A DNA stretch of 60,865 bases from Ruminococcus champanellensis 18P13 = JCM 17042 (GTDB taxonomy: Bacteria > Bacillota > Clostridia > Oscillospirales > Ruminococcaceae), in NCBI RefSeq assembly GCF_000210095.1, contig NC_021039.1:1953018-2013882 (forward strand), written 5' to 3'. Under the pieces are notes generated by a model. That model searched no databases and was not told the origin of the DNA. It was given only the letters and a program-made list of their open reading frames with translations. Positions 52,909 to 60,865 of the stretch are shown in pieces. A program made the position numbers and the translations under genes. How positions within the stretch are numbered: position 1 is the first letter of the stretch; each line of letters begins with the position of its first letter.

Positions 52909-53398
52909 GCTGTTGGGACTTCTGCTGGTGGTAGGTACCGGCGGCATGCTGGGCTTACAGAAAGCAAAGCAGCTCCAGAACCAGGCTGCATGGCTGGCAG
53001 CACTGGAAGGATTCCTTCGGAGCATGCAGACCGAGATCCGCTATCTGGCACCACCCCTGGAGCAACTGCTTTCCCAATTGTACGCACAGCCTGCATACCA
53101 ATCACTGACCTTTCTGTCCGGTACAGCATCCTATCTGGGGCAGATGCCGTTCGGACAGGCATGGAGTCGGGCGGTCAGGGAAGCGTGTTCGCACCGGGAG
53201 GCAAAGCAGGTGCTGCTGCAGCTGGGGGGAGAGCTGGGGAATTCGGATATTGATGGGCAGCTTGCAGCCATTGGTCTGGCGGAGGAACGGATACATATGC
53301 TGCTGGAGAGTGCCAGACAGCAAAGCCGGGAAAAGGGAAAACTGTGTACAGCCATGGGCACGCTGCTGGGTACGCTGGCGGCGATTTTGCTGGCATAG
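52901..53398 (+). CDS. spoIIIAB: SpoIIIAB
   Basis: A 165-residue membrane protein of the SpoIIIA complex, structurally related to type II secretion GspF. An N-terminal helix (LLGLLLVVGTGGMLGL), a helical soluble part with FLRSMQTEIRYLAPPLEQLL, and a C-terminal helix (MGTLLGTLAAILLA) are seen. It overlaps spoIIIAA by 8 bases. Confidence 0.92.
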   Translation: MIKLLGLLLVVGTGGMLGLQKAKQLQNQAAWLAALEGFLRSMQTEIRYLAPPLEQLLSQLYAQPAYQSLTFLSGTASYLGQMPFGQAWSRAVREACSHREAKQVLLQLGGELGNSDIDGQLAAIGLAEERIHMLLESARQQSREKGKLCTAMGTLLGTLAAILLA

Positions 53399-53412
53399 CG
53401 GAGGGACGGAAG

Positions 53413-53610
53413 ATGAACATAGACCTGATTTTTAAAATTGCCGGGATCGGAATCATTGTGGCAGTGCTGAATCTGGTGCTCAAGCGGGCGGAGCGGGAGG
53501 AACAGGCTATGCTTACCACCCTTGCGGGGCTGATCGTGGTGTTGATGATGATCGTCAACGAAATCGCCGCTTTGTTTGATACTATCAAAACGGTATTCGG
53601 CCTATGGTGA
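53413..53610 (+). CDS. spoIIIAC: SpoIIIAC
   Basis: A 65-residue protein with two membrane helices (about 6-22 and 35-52) joined by a basic/acidic turn (KRAEREEQA). The sequence IDLIFKIAGIGIIVAVLN is characteristic. ATG 53413 is the start with GGAGGGACGGAAG upstream. Its end overlaps spoIIIAD by 7 bases. Confidence 0.95.
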   Translation: MNIDLIFKIAGIGIIVAVLNLVLKRAEREEQAMLTTLAGLIVVLMMIVNEIAALFDTIKTVFGLW

Positions 53611-53996
53611 ATACCCTGTTTGCAGTGGCGGCACTGTGCATGACCTCGGTACTGCTGTGCAAGGTGCTGGAGCGCTATGCCAGGGAACAGGCTGTGATGC
53701 TGACCATTGGCACGGCGGCTGGAGTGCTTCTTCTGTTGTTGACTATGCTGGAGCCGCTGTTGACTCAAATCCACCAGTTATTCCAGGTGGCGGGTCTGCC
53801 CGATACCTACATTGCAGTGCTGTGGAAGGCGCTTGGCATTTGTTATGTGACCCAGCTTGCCGGGGATGTGTGCCGGGATAGCCGGGAGGAGGCGCTGTGT
53901 TCCGTGGTGCATATGGCGGGGAAAATTGCATTGATGGTACAGGCACTGCCTCTGATCCGGGGGCTGATGTCCATGATTTCGGAGGTGCTGGGATGA
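53604..53996 (+). CDS. spoIIIAD: SpoIIIAD
   Basis: A 130-residue protein with about four hydrophobic segments, part of the membrane platform of the feeding-tube complex. Typical family text is LYKILKR-like CKVLERYAREQAVMLTI early and WKALGICYVTQLAGDVCRDS in the second half. It is bounded by overlaps with spoIIIAC and spoIIIAE (ATGA). Confidence 0.94.
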   Translation: MVNTLFAVAALCMTSVLLCKVLERYAREQAVMLTIGTAAGVLLLLLTMLEPLLTQIHQLFQVAGLPDTYIAVLWKALGICYVTQLAGDVCRDSREEALCSVVHMAGKIALMVQALPLIRGLMSMISEVLG

Positions 53997-55114
53997 GAAA
54001 AATACTGCTGTTGGCAGTGATGCTTGTGATATGGTTTCTGCCGGGGATTCCGGTATCGGCGGATACCCAGGAGGAGATTTTGGCGCAAAGCGGTGCGGAT
54101 TCCATTGCGGTGGACGAGCAGACCGGCTCCTTTCTGGAGGATCATGCCATTTCCTTCACCGATCCCCAAAGCGTACTGACCCTTTCACCAAAGGAGCTGC
54201 TTTGTTCCATGTGGAACACATTCCGTGCCCAGCTGGCAGCACCTCTCCGGCTCTTTTTCACGTTAGGGCTTGTGGTGATTTGCAGCGCATTCACCTCCGG
54301 GTTGGGGGATACCATTTCTGACCGGGGCTTGTCCGGGGCATACGGCTTCCTGGTGGCCATGGTTGCGGTTTCCGTACTGCTGACTCCTATGGAGCAGTGC
54401 TTTTTCATGGTGTCGGATACCATGGAATCCGGCAGCCGGTTCATGCTGTCCTTTGCGCCGGTGCTGTCCTCCATTCTTGCGGCAGGAGGGGGCGTGGTGT
54501 CTGCTTCCGTGTATCAGCTTGCGGTATTCTCCCTGGCGGAACTGGCAGTACAGCTTACCTGCATGTATCTGATGCCTCTGCTGCGGATCCTGCTTGCACT
54601 GGGGATCATGGATGCGGTACATCCCGATTTTTCCTTTGGCAGCATCATCCGAGGGGTCAAACGGGTGGCACAGTGGGGGCTTGGATTGGTCATGACGTTG
54701 TTTGTGGGCTTACAAACGGTACAGGGTATGGTTTCCGCCTCCGCTGATACAGTTGCCACCAAAGCCACCAAATTCATGCTTTCCAGCTGTGTGCCGGTGG
54801 TGGGAGGTGCAGTTTCGGATGCATACACCACCTTGCGTGGCAGCGTGGGGGTTCTGCGCAGCGGTGTGGGAGGCGTTGGGATCCTTGCCCTTGGCGCCAT
54901 GGTACTGCCCCCCATCCTGTTGTTGGGGCTGTATCGTCTGTCTGTACTGGCGGCAGGTACTCTGGCGGAGCTGGCAGGGGTCCGCTCTCTAAGCAAGCTG
55001 CTGCATAGTCTGGAGCAGGTGCTGTCCCTGGCGCTGGGCATGCTGTGTACGTTCGTTTTTCTGTTGCTGTTGTCCACAGCCATTGTGATAATTGCCGGCG
55101 GAACCGGCGGGTAA
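53993..55114 (+). CDS. spoIIIAE: SpoIIIAE
   Basis: A 373-residue polytopic protein with a signal-like N-terminus (cleavage near VSA-DT) and about seven or eight later membrane helices. The conserved region FMLSSCVPVVGGAVSDAYTTLRGS identifies the family. It is the main multi-pass component of the sporulation channel. ATG 53993 overlaps the spoIIIAD stop. Confidence 0.95.
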   Translation: MRKILLLAVMLVIWFLPGIPVSADTQEEILAQSGADSIAVDEQTGSFLEDHAISFTDPQSVLTLSPKELLCSMWNTFRAQLAAPLRLFFTLGLVVICSAFTSGLGDTISDRGLSGAYGFLVAMVAVSVLLTPMEQCFFMVSDTMESGSRFMLSFAPVLSSILAAGGGVVSASVYQLAVFSLAELAVQLTCMYLMPLLRILLALGIMDAVHPDFSFGSIIRGVKRVAQWGLGLVMTLFVGLQTVQGMVSASADTVATKATKFMLSSCVPVVGGAVSDAYTTLRGSVGVLRSGVGGVGILALGAMVLPPILLLGLYRLSVLAAGTLAELAGVRSLSKLLHSLEQVLSLALGMLCTFVFLLLLSTAIVIIAGGTGG

Positions 55115-55124
55115 AGGAGGAAGT

Positions 55125-55580
55125 ATGGAAACATGCAGACAGGCGGCGCTATGCGCCTGTGCAGTGAGTCTTGCTTACGGGATTCTCTCCCACCTGATGC
55201 CAACAGAGCGATTTGCAAAGCAGCTGCGGCTGATACTGACCCTGCTGTTGTTGATCGCATTGATCCAGCCCTTTTTGCGGCAGGATGTTTCTTTGCCTGC
55301 CCTGGCGATCCAGGAGGATTCACAGTCGGCATATACACAGCAGTATACCCAGGCACTGACCCGGCAGACAGAGGCACATCTGGCGGATGCCCTGCTGGAG
55401 CAGCTGGAGGCAGCCGGGGTAGCATGTCAAAAAGTACAGGTGGAAATACATATTGATCAGCAGGGCGGCATAGATATTAGGGAAGTCCGATTGCAGTGCG
55501 CAGACTTTCAGGCTGCCGTGACCCAACTGCACCGAACCCTTGGAGCAGATATAACGATAACAGAGGTGGACGTATGGTAG
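55125..55580 (+). CDS. spoIIIAF: SpoIIIAF
   Basis: A 151-residue protein with two N-terminal membrane helices (about 8-25 and 35-52) and a C-terminal soluble ring-building type domain ending in a beta-rich segment (VEIHIDQQGGIDIREVRL). LIALIQPFL is typical. AAAGGAGG precedes ATG 55125. The stop overlaps the spoIIIAG start by 7 bases. Confidence 0.9.
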   Translation: METCRQAALCACAVSLAYGILSHLMPTERFAKQLRLILTLLLLIALIQPFLRQDVSLPALAIQEDSQSAYTQQYTQALTRQTEAHLADALLEQLEAAGVACQKVQVEIHIDQQGGIDIREVRLQCADFQAAVTQLHRTLGADITITEVDVW

Positions 55581-56107
55581 CATGGCTTGAAAGATGCAAG
55601 GCATTGTGGAAGCGAACCGGGCGAACGACCTGGATCGTGCTGATGGGAGTGGCAGGCATGCTGCTGATCTTTCTTTCCGGCATAGGCGGGGGCAAAGCAG
55701 AGGAAATATCCCAGGAGCCGATGCAGACCGGCAGTCAGCAAACAGAGGATGCCTACCGGACGGCAGCGGAACAGGAACTGACAGAACTGCTGGGACAGAT
55801 CCGTGGCGTGGGCAGGGTGCATGTCATGCTGCGGATCTCCGGCAGCGAGACCCAGGTCTATGCCACAGAGCAGAAAACCGAAACGGACGGCAGCCGCACC
55901 AGCCGGGAGTCCAAGCATGTACTGATCGGCAGCGGCAATGCCCAGTCCGCATTGGTGGAGCAGATCCAGGCGCCCCGGATCATCGGGGCAGTGGTGGTTT
56001 GCGAGGGAGGTGACAGCATTCAGGTCAAGGAGCAGATCTATCAGGCGGTGTCAGTGGCGTGCAGCATCTCCACTGCGCAGATTTATGTAGCAGCCATGAA
56101 ATCCTAG
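55574..56107 (+). CDS. spoIIIAG: SpoIIIAG
   Basis: A 177-residue protein with one membrane helix (about 19-38) and a forespore-facing ring-forming domain that includes LLGQIRGVGRVHVMLRI and IIGAVVVCEGGDS. SpoIIIAG forms a large ring in the intercellular channel in studied species. The GTR-type Glu-rich segment (TEQKTETDG) is the part that varies between species. Confidence 0.93.
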   Translation: MVAWLERCKALWKRTGRTTWIVLMGVAGMLLIFLSGIGGGKAEEISQEPMQTGSQQTEDAYRTAAEQELTELLGQIRGVGRVHVMLRISGSETQVYATEQKTETDGSRTSRESKHVLIGSGNAQSALVEQIQAPRIIGAVVVCEGGDSIQVKEQIYQAVSVACSISTAQIYVAAMKS

Positions 56108-56153
56108 GATACCATACCGGATACGATTCCGGATCTAGAAAGGAGCAGTTCTT

Positions 56154-56714
56154 ATGAAAAAACCAAACCTGATCATCGGGAAGAAGCAGATCATCCTTTC
56201 CTGTCTGACATTGATGCTGGCCATTGCAGTGTATGTGAATTATGTGCTGAGTGACCAGAGTCTGGCTGATCCCTCCGTCAGCACCAATGCGCCGGTGGTG
56301 GGACAGCAGGCAGAGGAGCAAAGCGGCAATTATGGGGACACCCAGTTTGTCAATGGCAGCAGCACCGCCGATTACTTTGCCCAGGCACGACTGGAAAAGC
56401 AGACCAGCCGGGATAATGCGGTACAGACCTTGCAGAGCATTATGGGGGGCGGCGATTTGTCCGAGGATGAAATGGTGACAAATGCTATCAACGCAGTGGA
56501 ACTGTCCAAGCTGGTGGAGAGTGAGGGAAACATCGAATCCCTCATCAAGGCTCAGGGCTTTAACGAGTGTGTGGTATATCTGGACGGCACCAGCGCCAAG
56601 GTAGTTGTGCAGACCGATGGCATGGAAGCAGCCCAGGCAGCAGCCATCAAGGACATTATTTTGGGGGAGGTTTCGGTTCCCGCAGAAAATATCAGAATTT
56701 TTGAGGTAAAGTAG
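56154..56714 (+). CDS. spoIIIAH: SpoIIIAH
   Basis: A 186-residue protein with an N-terminal membrane helix (about 10-32, IILSCLTLMLAIAVYVNYVL) and an extracytoplasmic YscJ-like domain at about 75-186. The pattern DYFAQARLEKQTSRDNAVQTL is typical. It pairs with forespore SpoIIQ across the septal space. AAAGGAG precedes ATG 56154. It is the last gene of the operon. Confidence 0.95.
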   Translation: MKKPNLIIGKKQIILSCLTLMLAIAVYVNYVLSDQSLADPSVSTNAPVVGQQAEEQSGNYGDTQFVNGSSTADYFAQARLEKQTSRDNAVQTLQSIMGGGDLSEDEMVTNAINAVELSKLVESEGNIESLIKAQGFNECVVYLDGTSAKVVVQTDGMEAAQAAAIKDIILGEVSVPAENIRIFEVK

Positions 56715-56743
56715 TTGTTTCTTCCGAACTTTTTTGGTATAAT
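56715..56743 (+). promoter_or_regulatory. sigma-A promoter before asp23
   Basis: TTGTTT at 56715-56720, a 17-base spacer and TATAAT at 56738-56743, directly after the spoIIIAH stop. It gives the following housekeeping genes vegetative expression independent of spoIIIA. Confidence 0.75.
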
Positions 56744-56826
56744 ATAAATTAGGAATGTATATTCGCAGGAGAAGGCGATGCAAACCGGTTTCTCCTGCTC
56801 TATCTTTCAGTGATGGAGGTCATAAA

Positions 56827-57162
56827 ATGGAACAGGAAACAAAAACAAACGTAGGGGATCTGCGGATCTCCGAGGCAGTGATTGTGAAAATGGCGAATTA
56901 TGCAATTGCAGAGGTTGCCGGCGTGGACAGTCTTGCTGTCAGAAAGTCTGTTTTTAAGAAAAAGGCAGCTCCCATTCAGGTACATTTGATGGGGGATGTG
57001 GTGGAGATCACTGCGTACATTATTGTAAAATACGGCTGCCGTGCAACCACCGTTGCAGAACAGGTGCAGCAGACCGTCAAGGATCAGGTGCAGACCATGA
57101 CGGGGATCGCAGTGTCCAAGGTCAATGTTGTTGTGGCAGGCATTGCTTTTGAGAAAAAATAA
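56827..57162 (+). CDS. Asp23/Gls24 family envelope stress protein
   Basis: A 111-residue Asp23-domain protein; relatives are membrane-associated envelope stress proteins such as YqhY. GDLRISEAVIVKMANYAIAEVAGVDSL is the family start and MTGIAVSKVNVVVAGIAFEKK the end. ATG 56827 follows GGAGG. Its place just before nusB is the common yqhY-nusB arrangement of Firmicutes. Confidence 0.93.
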   Translation: MEQETKTNVGDLRISEAVIVKMANYAIAEVAGVDSLAVRKSVFKKKAAPIQVHLMGDVVEITAYIIVKYGCRATTVAEQVQQTVKDQVQTMTGIAVSKVNVVVAGIAFEKK

Positions 57163-57193
57163 CTGCCCCGAACGTTGAAATTGGAGGATATCT

Positions 57194-57610
57194 ATGAGCA
57201 GTATGACCAGACGTGAAGTGCGTGACTGTGCATTCAAACTGATTTTTGAAAAGCTTTTGCGGGATGATCCCATTGAGGAACTGTATGCCATTGCAGACGA
57301 GGTGGATGAAATCACCGTAAACGATCAGGTGCGGGAGCTTGTGGAAGGCACCCTGGACAAAACTGAGGAGCTTGACCGGATTATTTCCGAATATAGCTCC
57401 AAACGAGGGCTGTCCCGGATCGCAAAGATCAACATTGCGGTGCTGCGCATTGCCCTGTATGAGATCCTGTATGATGAAAAGACACCGATGAATGCGGCAA
57501 TCAATGAGGCAGTGCAGCTGTCTCAGACTTATGCCCAGCAGGAGGATGTGTCCTTTGTCAACGGTGTGCTTGGGGCATATGCCCGGGCGCACAGCAGCGA
57601 AGAAGGCTGA
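57194..57610 (+). CDS. nusB: transcription antitermination factor NusB
   Basis: A 138-residue all-helical RNA-binding factor for rRNA antitermination. It begins SMTRREVRDCAFKLIFE and has the family segments LSRIAKINIAVLRIALYEI and NAAINEAVQLSQTYA, then FVNGVLGAY. It follows asp23 by 31 bases and precedes the TsaD-like gene by 2. Confidence 0.95.
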   Translation: MSSMTRREVRDCAFKLIFEKLLRDDPIEELYAIADEVDEITVNDQVRELVEGTLDKTEELDRIISEYSSKRGLSRIAKINIAVLRIALYEILYDEKTPMNAAINEAVQLSQTYAQQEDVSFVNGVLGAYARAHSSEEG

Positions 57611-57612
57611 CG

Positions 57613-58563
57613 GTGGCACGGTTCCTGGGCATCGATACCAGTAATTACACCACCTCTGCTGCCTTGTATGACACGGAGCAGTGCCGGATCTACCAGGCAA
57701 AGCGCCTGCTGCCGGTGAAACCCGGAGAAGCGGGACTGCGCCAGAGTGATGCAGTGTTTCATCATACCCGGCAGCTACCCCAGATCATGGACGAGCTGTT
57801 TTCCCAGACACCGCCCATGTTTGATGCCATTGGCGTATCCGCCCGGCCTCGCAGCGGGGAGGAGTCCTATATGCCCTGTTTTCTCTGCGGAGAAGGGATC
57901 GGTTCCATATTGGCTGGCACCCATCAGGTGCCCCTGTATCGAACCTCTCACCAGATCGGGCATATTCTGGCAGCATTGTATTCGGCGGATGCGATGCATC
58001 TGCTGCAAGCACCCTTTCTTGCCTTCCATGTCAGCGGCGGCACCACGGACTGCGTATTGTGTACGCCGGATCCGGCGCAGCGCCTTCGCATAGAACCGGT
58101 TTCCACCAGCCTGGATCTGAAAGCGGGACAAGCTGTGGATCGGGTGGGGCTGATGCTGGGTCTGCAGTTTCCCTGCGGACCGACTCTGGAGCAGTTGGCA
58201 ATGCAGTGTGACCCCCTGCCCACGCATCCCCGTCCGGTGATGAAAGGGCTGAACTGCTGTCTGTCCGGTTTGCAGAATCAATGTCAGCATTTGCTGGATC
58301 AGGGAACACCTGCGCCCCAAATCGCTCTGTATTGTCTGATGGCAATTGCCGAAACCGTGTATGCCATGACAAAGGCCGCCTTTGGAGTATACGGACAGCT
58401 GCCGGTGGTGTATGCAGGCGGTGTTATGTCCAATCAGCTGATCCGCCGGGAGATCTGTCGGCATGGAACAGCATATTTTGCTGCGCCGGCATTTTCCTGT
58501 GACAATGCAGCAGGTGTTGCTGTGTATGCGGCTCTGTCAGCAGAAGAAGGGAAACAGCCATGA
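57613..58563 (+). CDS. TsaD/Kae1-like paralogue (M22 family), function unknown
   Basis: A 316-residue protein of the Kae1/TsaD ASKHA fold. It keeps the N-terminal LGIDTSNYTTSAAL, the metal-type HxxxH in SHQIGH, the nucleotide-contact VSGGTTD, AGGVMSN, and SCDNAAGVAVYA near the end. It differs from true TsaD, being shorter and having RPRSGEESYMP where TsaD has its GPG-type segment. It is therefore likely a paralogue rather than the tRNA t6A enzyme. GTG 57613 is the start. It is clustered with nusB and xseA and overlaps xseA by four bases. Confidence 0.8.
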   Translation: MARFLGIDTSNYTTSAALYDTEQCRIYQAKRLLPVKPGEAGLRQSDAVFHHTRQLPQIMDELFSQTPPMFDAIGVSARPRSGEESYMPCFLCGEGIGSILAGTHQVPLYRTSHQIGHILAALYSADAMHLLQAPFLAFHVSGGTTDCVLCTPDPAQRLRIEPVSTSLDLKAGQAVDRVGLMLGLQFPCGPTLEQLAMQCDPLPTHPRPVMKGLNCCLSGLQNQCQHLLDQGTPAPQIALYCLMAIAETVYAMTKAAFGVYGQLPVVYAGGVMSNQLIRREICRHGTAYFAAPAFSCDNAAGVAVYAALSAEEGKQP

Positions 58564-59768
58564 TTATGTTTACGGTTTCGGAGCTGAACCGATATATTGC
58601 ATTTCAGCTCAAAGGGGATGCCCGGCTGCAGGGAATCCTGCTTCGGGGAGAAATCTCCAATTTCACCTGCTACCGGAAATCCGGTCACTGTTATTTCACC
58701 TTAAAAGATGCAGATTCCGCAGTGAAAGCGGTGATGTTTGCCAGCTATGCGTCCAAGCTGCGCTTTGATCCCCGGGACGGCATGCGAGTGATCGCCGTCG
58801 GCTCCGTGGGGGTGTTTGAGCGGGATGGCGCTTATCAGGTTTATGTGAACGATTTGCAGCCGGATGGGGTTGGTGCCAACTACATTGCTTTTTTGCAGCT
58901 GAAGGAAAAGCTGTCCGGACTTGGATACTTTGATGAAGCGGCAAAGCAATCCCTTTCGGCGCTGCCGAAGAAAATCGGTGTCATCACCTCTCCGGAGGGT
59001 GCCGCATTGCAGGACATTTTGCATATTATCGGGCGGCGATGCCCCATTGCAGAGGTGGTGGTGTATCCTGCTATGGTGCAGGGAGAACAGGCACCCGGAA
59101 CCATTGCTGCCGCAGTGCAGCAAGCATCCCAAAGCGATTGCGATGTACTGATCCTGGGCAGGGGCGGCGGCTCTGCGGAGGATTTACAAGCGTTCAATAC
59201 GGAAGCTGTTGCAAAGGCAATTCACGATTGTCCCATTCCCCTCATCAGTGCAGTGGGGCATGAAACCGATTACACCATTGCGGATCTGACTGCGGATATG
59301 CGTGCGCCCACTCCCTCTGCTGCTGCCGAGCTTGCAGTGCCCACCATGGAGCAGCTGCGGAATGGGGTGGATGCTTTGAATCATCGGCTGGCAGACGGCA
59401 TGGAGCATCGGCTCAGCCAGGCGGAACGCAGCCTACAGGCGCTCAGACAGCGGTTGGCGGTATGCTCCGTAGAGGGACGGCTGAATTTGTGGCAGGAACG
59501 GCTGGAACAGATGCAAAACCGGCTGAATCAAAGCGCCGCAAACGGCATCGCCCGCAGGGAGGCGCAGCTGATGCAGCAGCTTGCCCGACTGGATTCCTTG
59601 AGTCCGGTGAAGGTGCTTACCCGGGGCTATGCCCTGGTTTATCATGAAAACAAGCTGATTACCAGTGTGCAGCAGGCTGCACCCGGGGATGAGCTTCATA
59701 TACGCCTGGGGGACGGAGAGATCCAAGCCGTCGTGCAGGCACCTACAGGAGAGTCATATGGAATTTGA
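58560..59768 (+). CDS. xseA: exodeoxyribonuclease VII large subunit
   Basis: A 402-residue catalytic subunit of the single-strand-specific exonuclease VII. An N-terminal OB-fold (LLRGEISNFTCYRKSGHCYFTLKD) is followed by the nuclease domain with ILGRGGGSAEDLQAFN and AVGHETDYTIADLTADMRAPTPSAAAE. Coiled-coil helices and a C-terminal VLTRGYALV segment close it. It overlaps the genes on both sides. Confidence 0.97.
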   Translation: MIMFTVSELNRYIAFQLKGDARLQGILLRGEISNFTCYRKSGHCYFTLKDADSAVKAVMFASYASKLRFDPRDGMRVIAVGSVGVFERDGAYQVYVNDLQPDGVGANYIAFLQLKEKLSGLGYFDEAAKQSLSALPKKIGVITSPEGAALQDILHIIGRRCPIAEVVVYPAMVQGEQAPGTIAAAVQQASQSDCDVLILGRGGGSAEDLQAFNTEAVAKAIHDCPIPLISAVGHETDYTIADLTADMRAPTPSAAAELAVPTMEQLRNGVDALNHRLADGMEHRLSQAERSLQALRQRLAVCSVEGRLNLWQERLEQMQNRLNQSAANGIARREAQLMQQLARLDSLSPVKVLTRGYALVYHENKLITSVQQAAPGDELHIRLGDGEIQAVVQAPTGESYGI

Positions 59769-59943
59769 AAAGAATATGCAGCGTTTGTCAGAAATTGTAG
59801 CCAGGCTGGAACAGGGCGATCTGACTCTGGAGGAGTCGGTTGCATTGTACGAAGAGGGCGTGAAGCTCAGTGCCGCATGCAGTCAGGCTCTGGAACAGGC
59901 AAAGCTGAAGGTAACCATTCAACAGGAGGGCAAAACGTCATGA
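59758..59943 (+). CDS. xseB: exodeoxyribonuclease VII small subunit
   Basis: A 61-residue helical partner of XseA. FEKNMQRLSEIVARLEQGDLTLEESVALYEEG is diagnostic. It starts 11 bases inside xseA after ACAGGAG and overlaps ispA by four bases, so translation of all three is probably coupled. Confidence 0.96.
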   Translation: MEFEKNMQRLSEIVARLEQGDLTLEESVALYEEGVKLSAACSQALEQAKLKVTIQQEGKTS

Positions 59944-60833
59944 ACGAAACAAATCTGCGTCAGATGGAATCGGATATAGAATGGATCGAACGGGAATTGC
60001 AGCATTGCTGCCGTACCAAGCCGGAAACCAATCCACAGGCAAAGGTGCTGGAGGCAATGCGGTATTCTCTGGAGGCAGGCGGCAAGCGGATTCGTCCTTT
60101 GCTGGTGCTGGCTTTTTGCCGTGCCTGCGGCGGAGATGTGCAGAAGGCGCTGAAACCGGCTCTTGCCATTGAGATGATACATACCTATTCGCTGATCCAC
60201 GATGATCTGCCGGCCATGGATGACGATGACTACCGCCGGGGTAGGCTTTCCTGCCATAAAGCGTTTGATGAAGCCACTGCCATTCTGGCTGGGGATGCGC
60301 TGAACGTGCTGCCCTTTGAGCTGCTTTCCACGGATACCACATTGCCGGCGGAAACGCGTGTGTCCCTGATCGCTGAGCTGGCAAACGCAGCCGGTGCAGA
60401 GGGCATGATCGGCGGACAGGTAATCGACATTGCCAACGAGACTCGCACGGATGTGGATCAGAACAACCTGGTGAACATGTATGCGCACAAGACCGGCGCA
60501 CTGATCCGGGTTGCATGCACCATGGGTTGTATGGTAGCCGGGGCAAATGACAAAATGCTGACTGCTGCTACGGAATACGCACAGCGGCTGGGACTTGCGT
60601 TCCAGATCGTGGATGATATTCTGGATGTGACCGGTACACCGGAGCTGTTGGGCAAGCCCATCGGCAGCGATGCAGCCCACCACAAGACTACATTTGTGAC
60701 CCTGTTGGGGCTGGAAGGTGCCAAGGCGGAAGCATCCCGTTTGACGGAGGAGGCACTGCGGCTGCTGGAGGATATTCCGGAGCACCAGTTCCTGACAGAT
60801 CTGACAGAAGCGCTGCTTAACCGCAATTACTGA
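59940..60833 (+). CDS. ispA: farnesyl/geranyl diphosphate synthase IspA
   Basis: A 297-residue trans-prenyltransferase making C15 (or similar) diphosphate for isoprenoid synthesis. The first aspartate-rich motif is HDDLPAMDDDDYRRG, the second is FQIVDDILDVTG, and LEAGGKRIRPLL lies near the start. An AAAGGAG follows its stop at 60835-60841, pointing to another gene just outside the window (dxs is usual here). Confidence 0.96.
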   Translation: MNETNLRQMESDIEWIERELQHCCRTKPETNPQAKVLEAMRYSLEAGGKRIRPLLVLAFCRACGGDVQKALKPALAIEMIHTYSLIHDDLPAMDDDDYRRGRLSCHKAFDEATAILAGDALNVLPFELLSTDTTLPAETRVSLIAELANAAGAEGMIGGQVIDIANETRTDVDQNNLVNMYAHKTGALIRVACTMGCMVAGANDKMLTAATEYAQRLGLAFQIVDDILDVTGTPELLGKPIGSDAAHHKTTFVTLLGLEGAKAEASRLTEEALRLLEDIPEHQFLTDLTEALLNRNY

Positions 60834-60865
60834 TAAAGGAGTACGGATTTTTTCGGAAAATACAT

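Noticed and set aside
1-60865. CRISPR arrays, insertion sequences, prophage or integrase genes
   Set aside because: I saw no regularly spaced direct repeats, transposases or integrases. The tRNA genes show no attachment-site duplication in this window.

Overview
The window looks like a chromosomal segment of a Gram-positive gut or rumen anaerobe of the Ruminococcus (Oscillospiraceae) type. The evidence is moderate GC with GGAGG-type ribosome sites, a complete spoIIIA engulfment operon and sigG, a PyrR attenuator, and two secreted proteins carrying type I dockerins, one of them a xylan-degrading enzyme. Ruminococcus champanellensis or a close relative is a reasonable guess, but the species is inference. 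Almost all genes are on the + strand in tight, often overlapping operons. Many intergenic promoters are near-consensus sigma-A promoters with 17-bp spacers.

Layout. 1-4.1 kb: a two-gene RNA repair cassette, Hen1 methyltransferase plus Pnkp kinase/phosphatase/ligase. 4.1-8 kb: a ZIP metal transporter, sigG on the - strand, a GNAT acetyltransferase and a Wzz-like membrane protein. 8-10.4 kb: a polar amino acid ABC transporter whose binding lipoprotein appears circularly permuted. 10.5-13.4 kb: a GH30-CBM22-dockerin-CE1 xylanase/esterase. 13.4-14.3 kb: an AT-rich stretch with a very short transcription unit, tRNA-Glu and tRNA-Met (- strand), and a perfect palindrome. 14.3-17.9 kb: an SPL-type radical SAM protein, a flavin reductase-like protein, a family 2 glycosyltransferase and a WG-repeat-like membrane protein. 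17.9-27.9 kb: the purine operon purE, purC, a purF paralogue, purF, purM, purN, purO-like, AICAR transformylase and purD, followed by trmB and a tiny membrane protein. 27.9-38 kb: the pyrimidine operon pyrR-pyrC-pyrF-carA-carB-pyrK-pyrD behind a PyrR-controlled attenuator, then a histidine phosphatase and ruvX.

38-46.8 kb: trmL with two promoters, a DegV protein, a dockerin-bearing transglutaminase-like protein, the glycolytic operon pgk-tpiA-gpmI and a double zinc-ribbon membrane protein. 46.8-51.1 kb: an operon of a GT8 glycosyltransferase, a 1056-residue secreted protein and a 38-residue peptide with a KPE...DVITTS motif. 51.1-56.7 kb: an amidase on the - strand and spoIIIAA-AH behind a sigma-E-like promoter. 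56.7 kb to the end: asp23, nusB, a TsaD-like paralogue, xseA, xseB and ispA, running off toward the next isoprenoid gene.

Functionally the segment is mostly housekeeping (de novo IMP and UMP synthesis, lower glycolysis, sporulation, isoprenoids). The least ordinary items are the permuted binding protein, the tandem PurF pair with one apparently dead glutaminase, the separated PurH functions, the Pnkp/Hen1 cassette, the sliding-clamp-like tail on the radical SAM protein, and the GT8/surface protein/small peptide operon.
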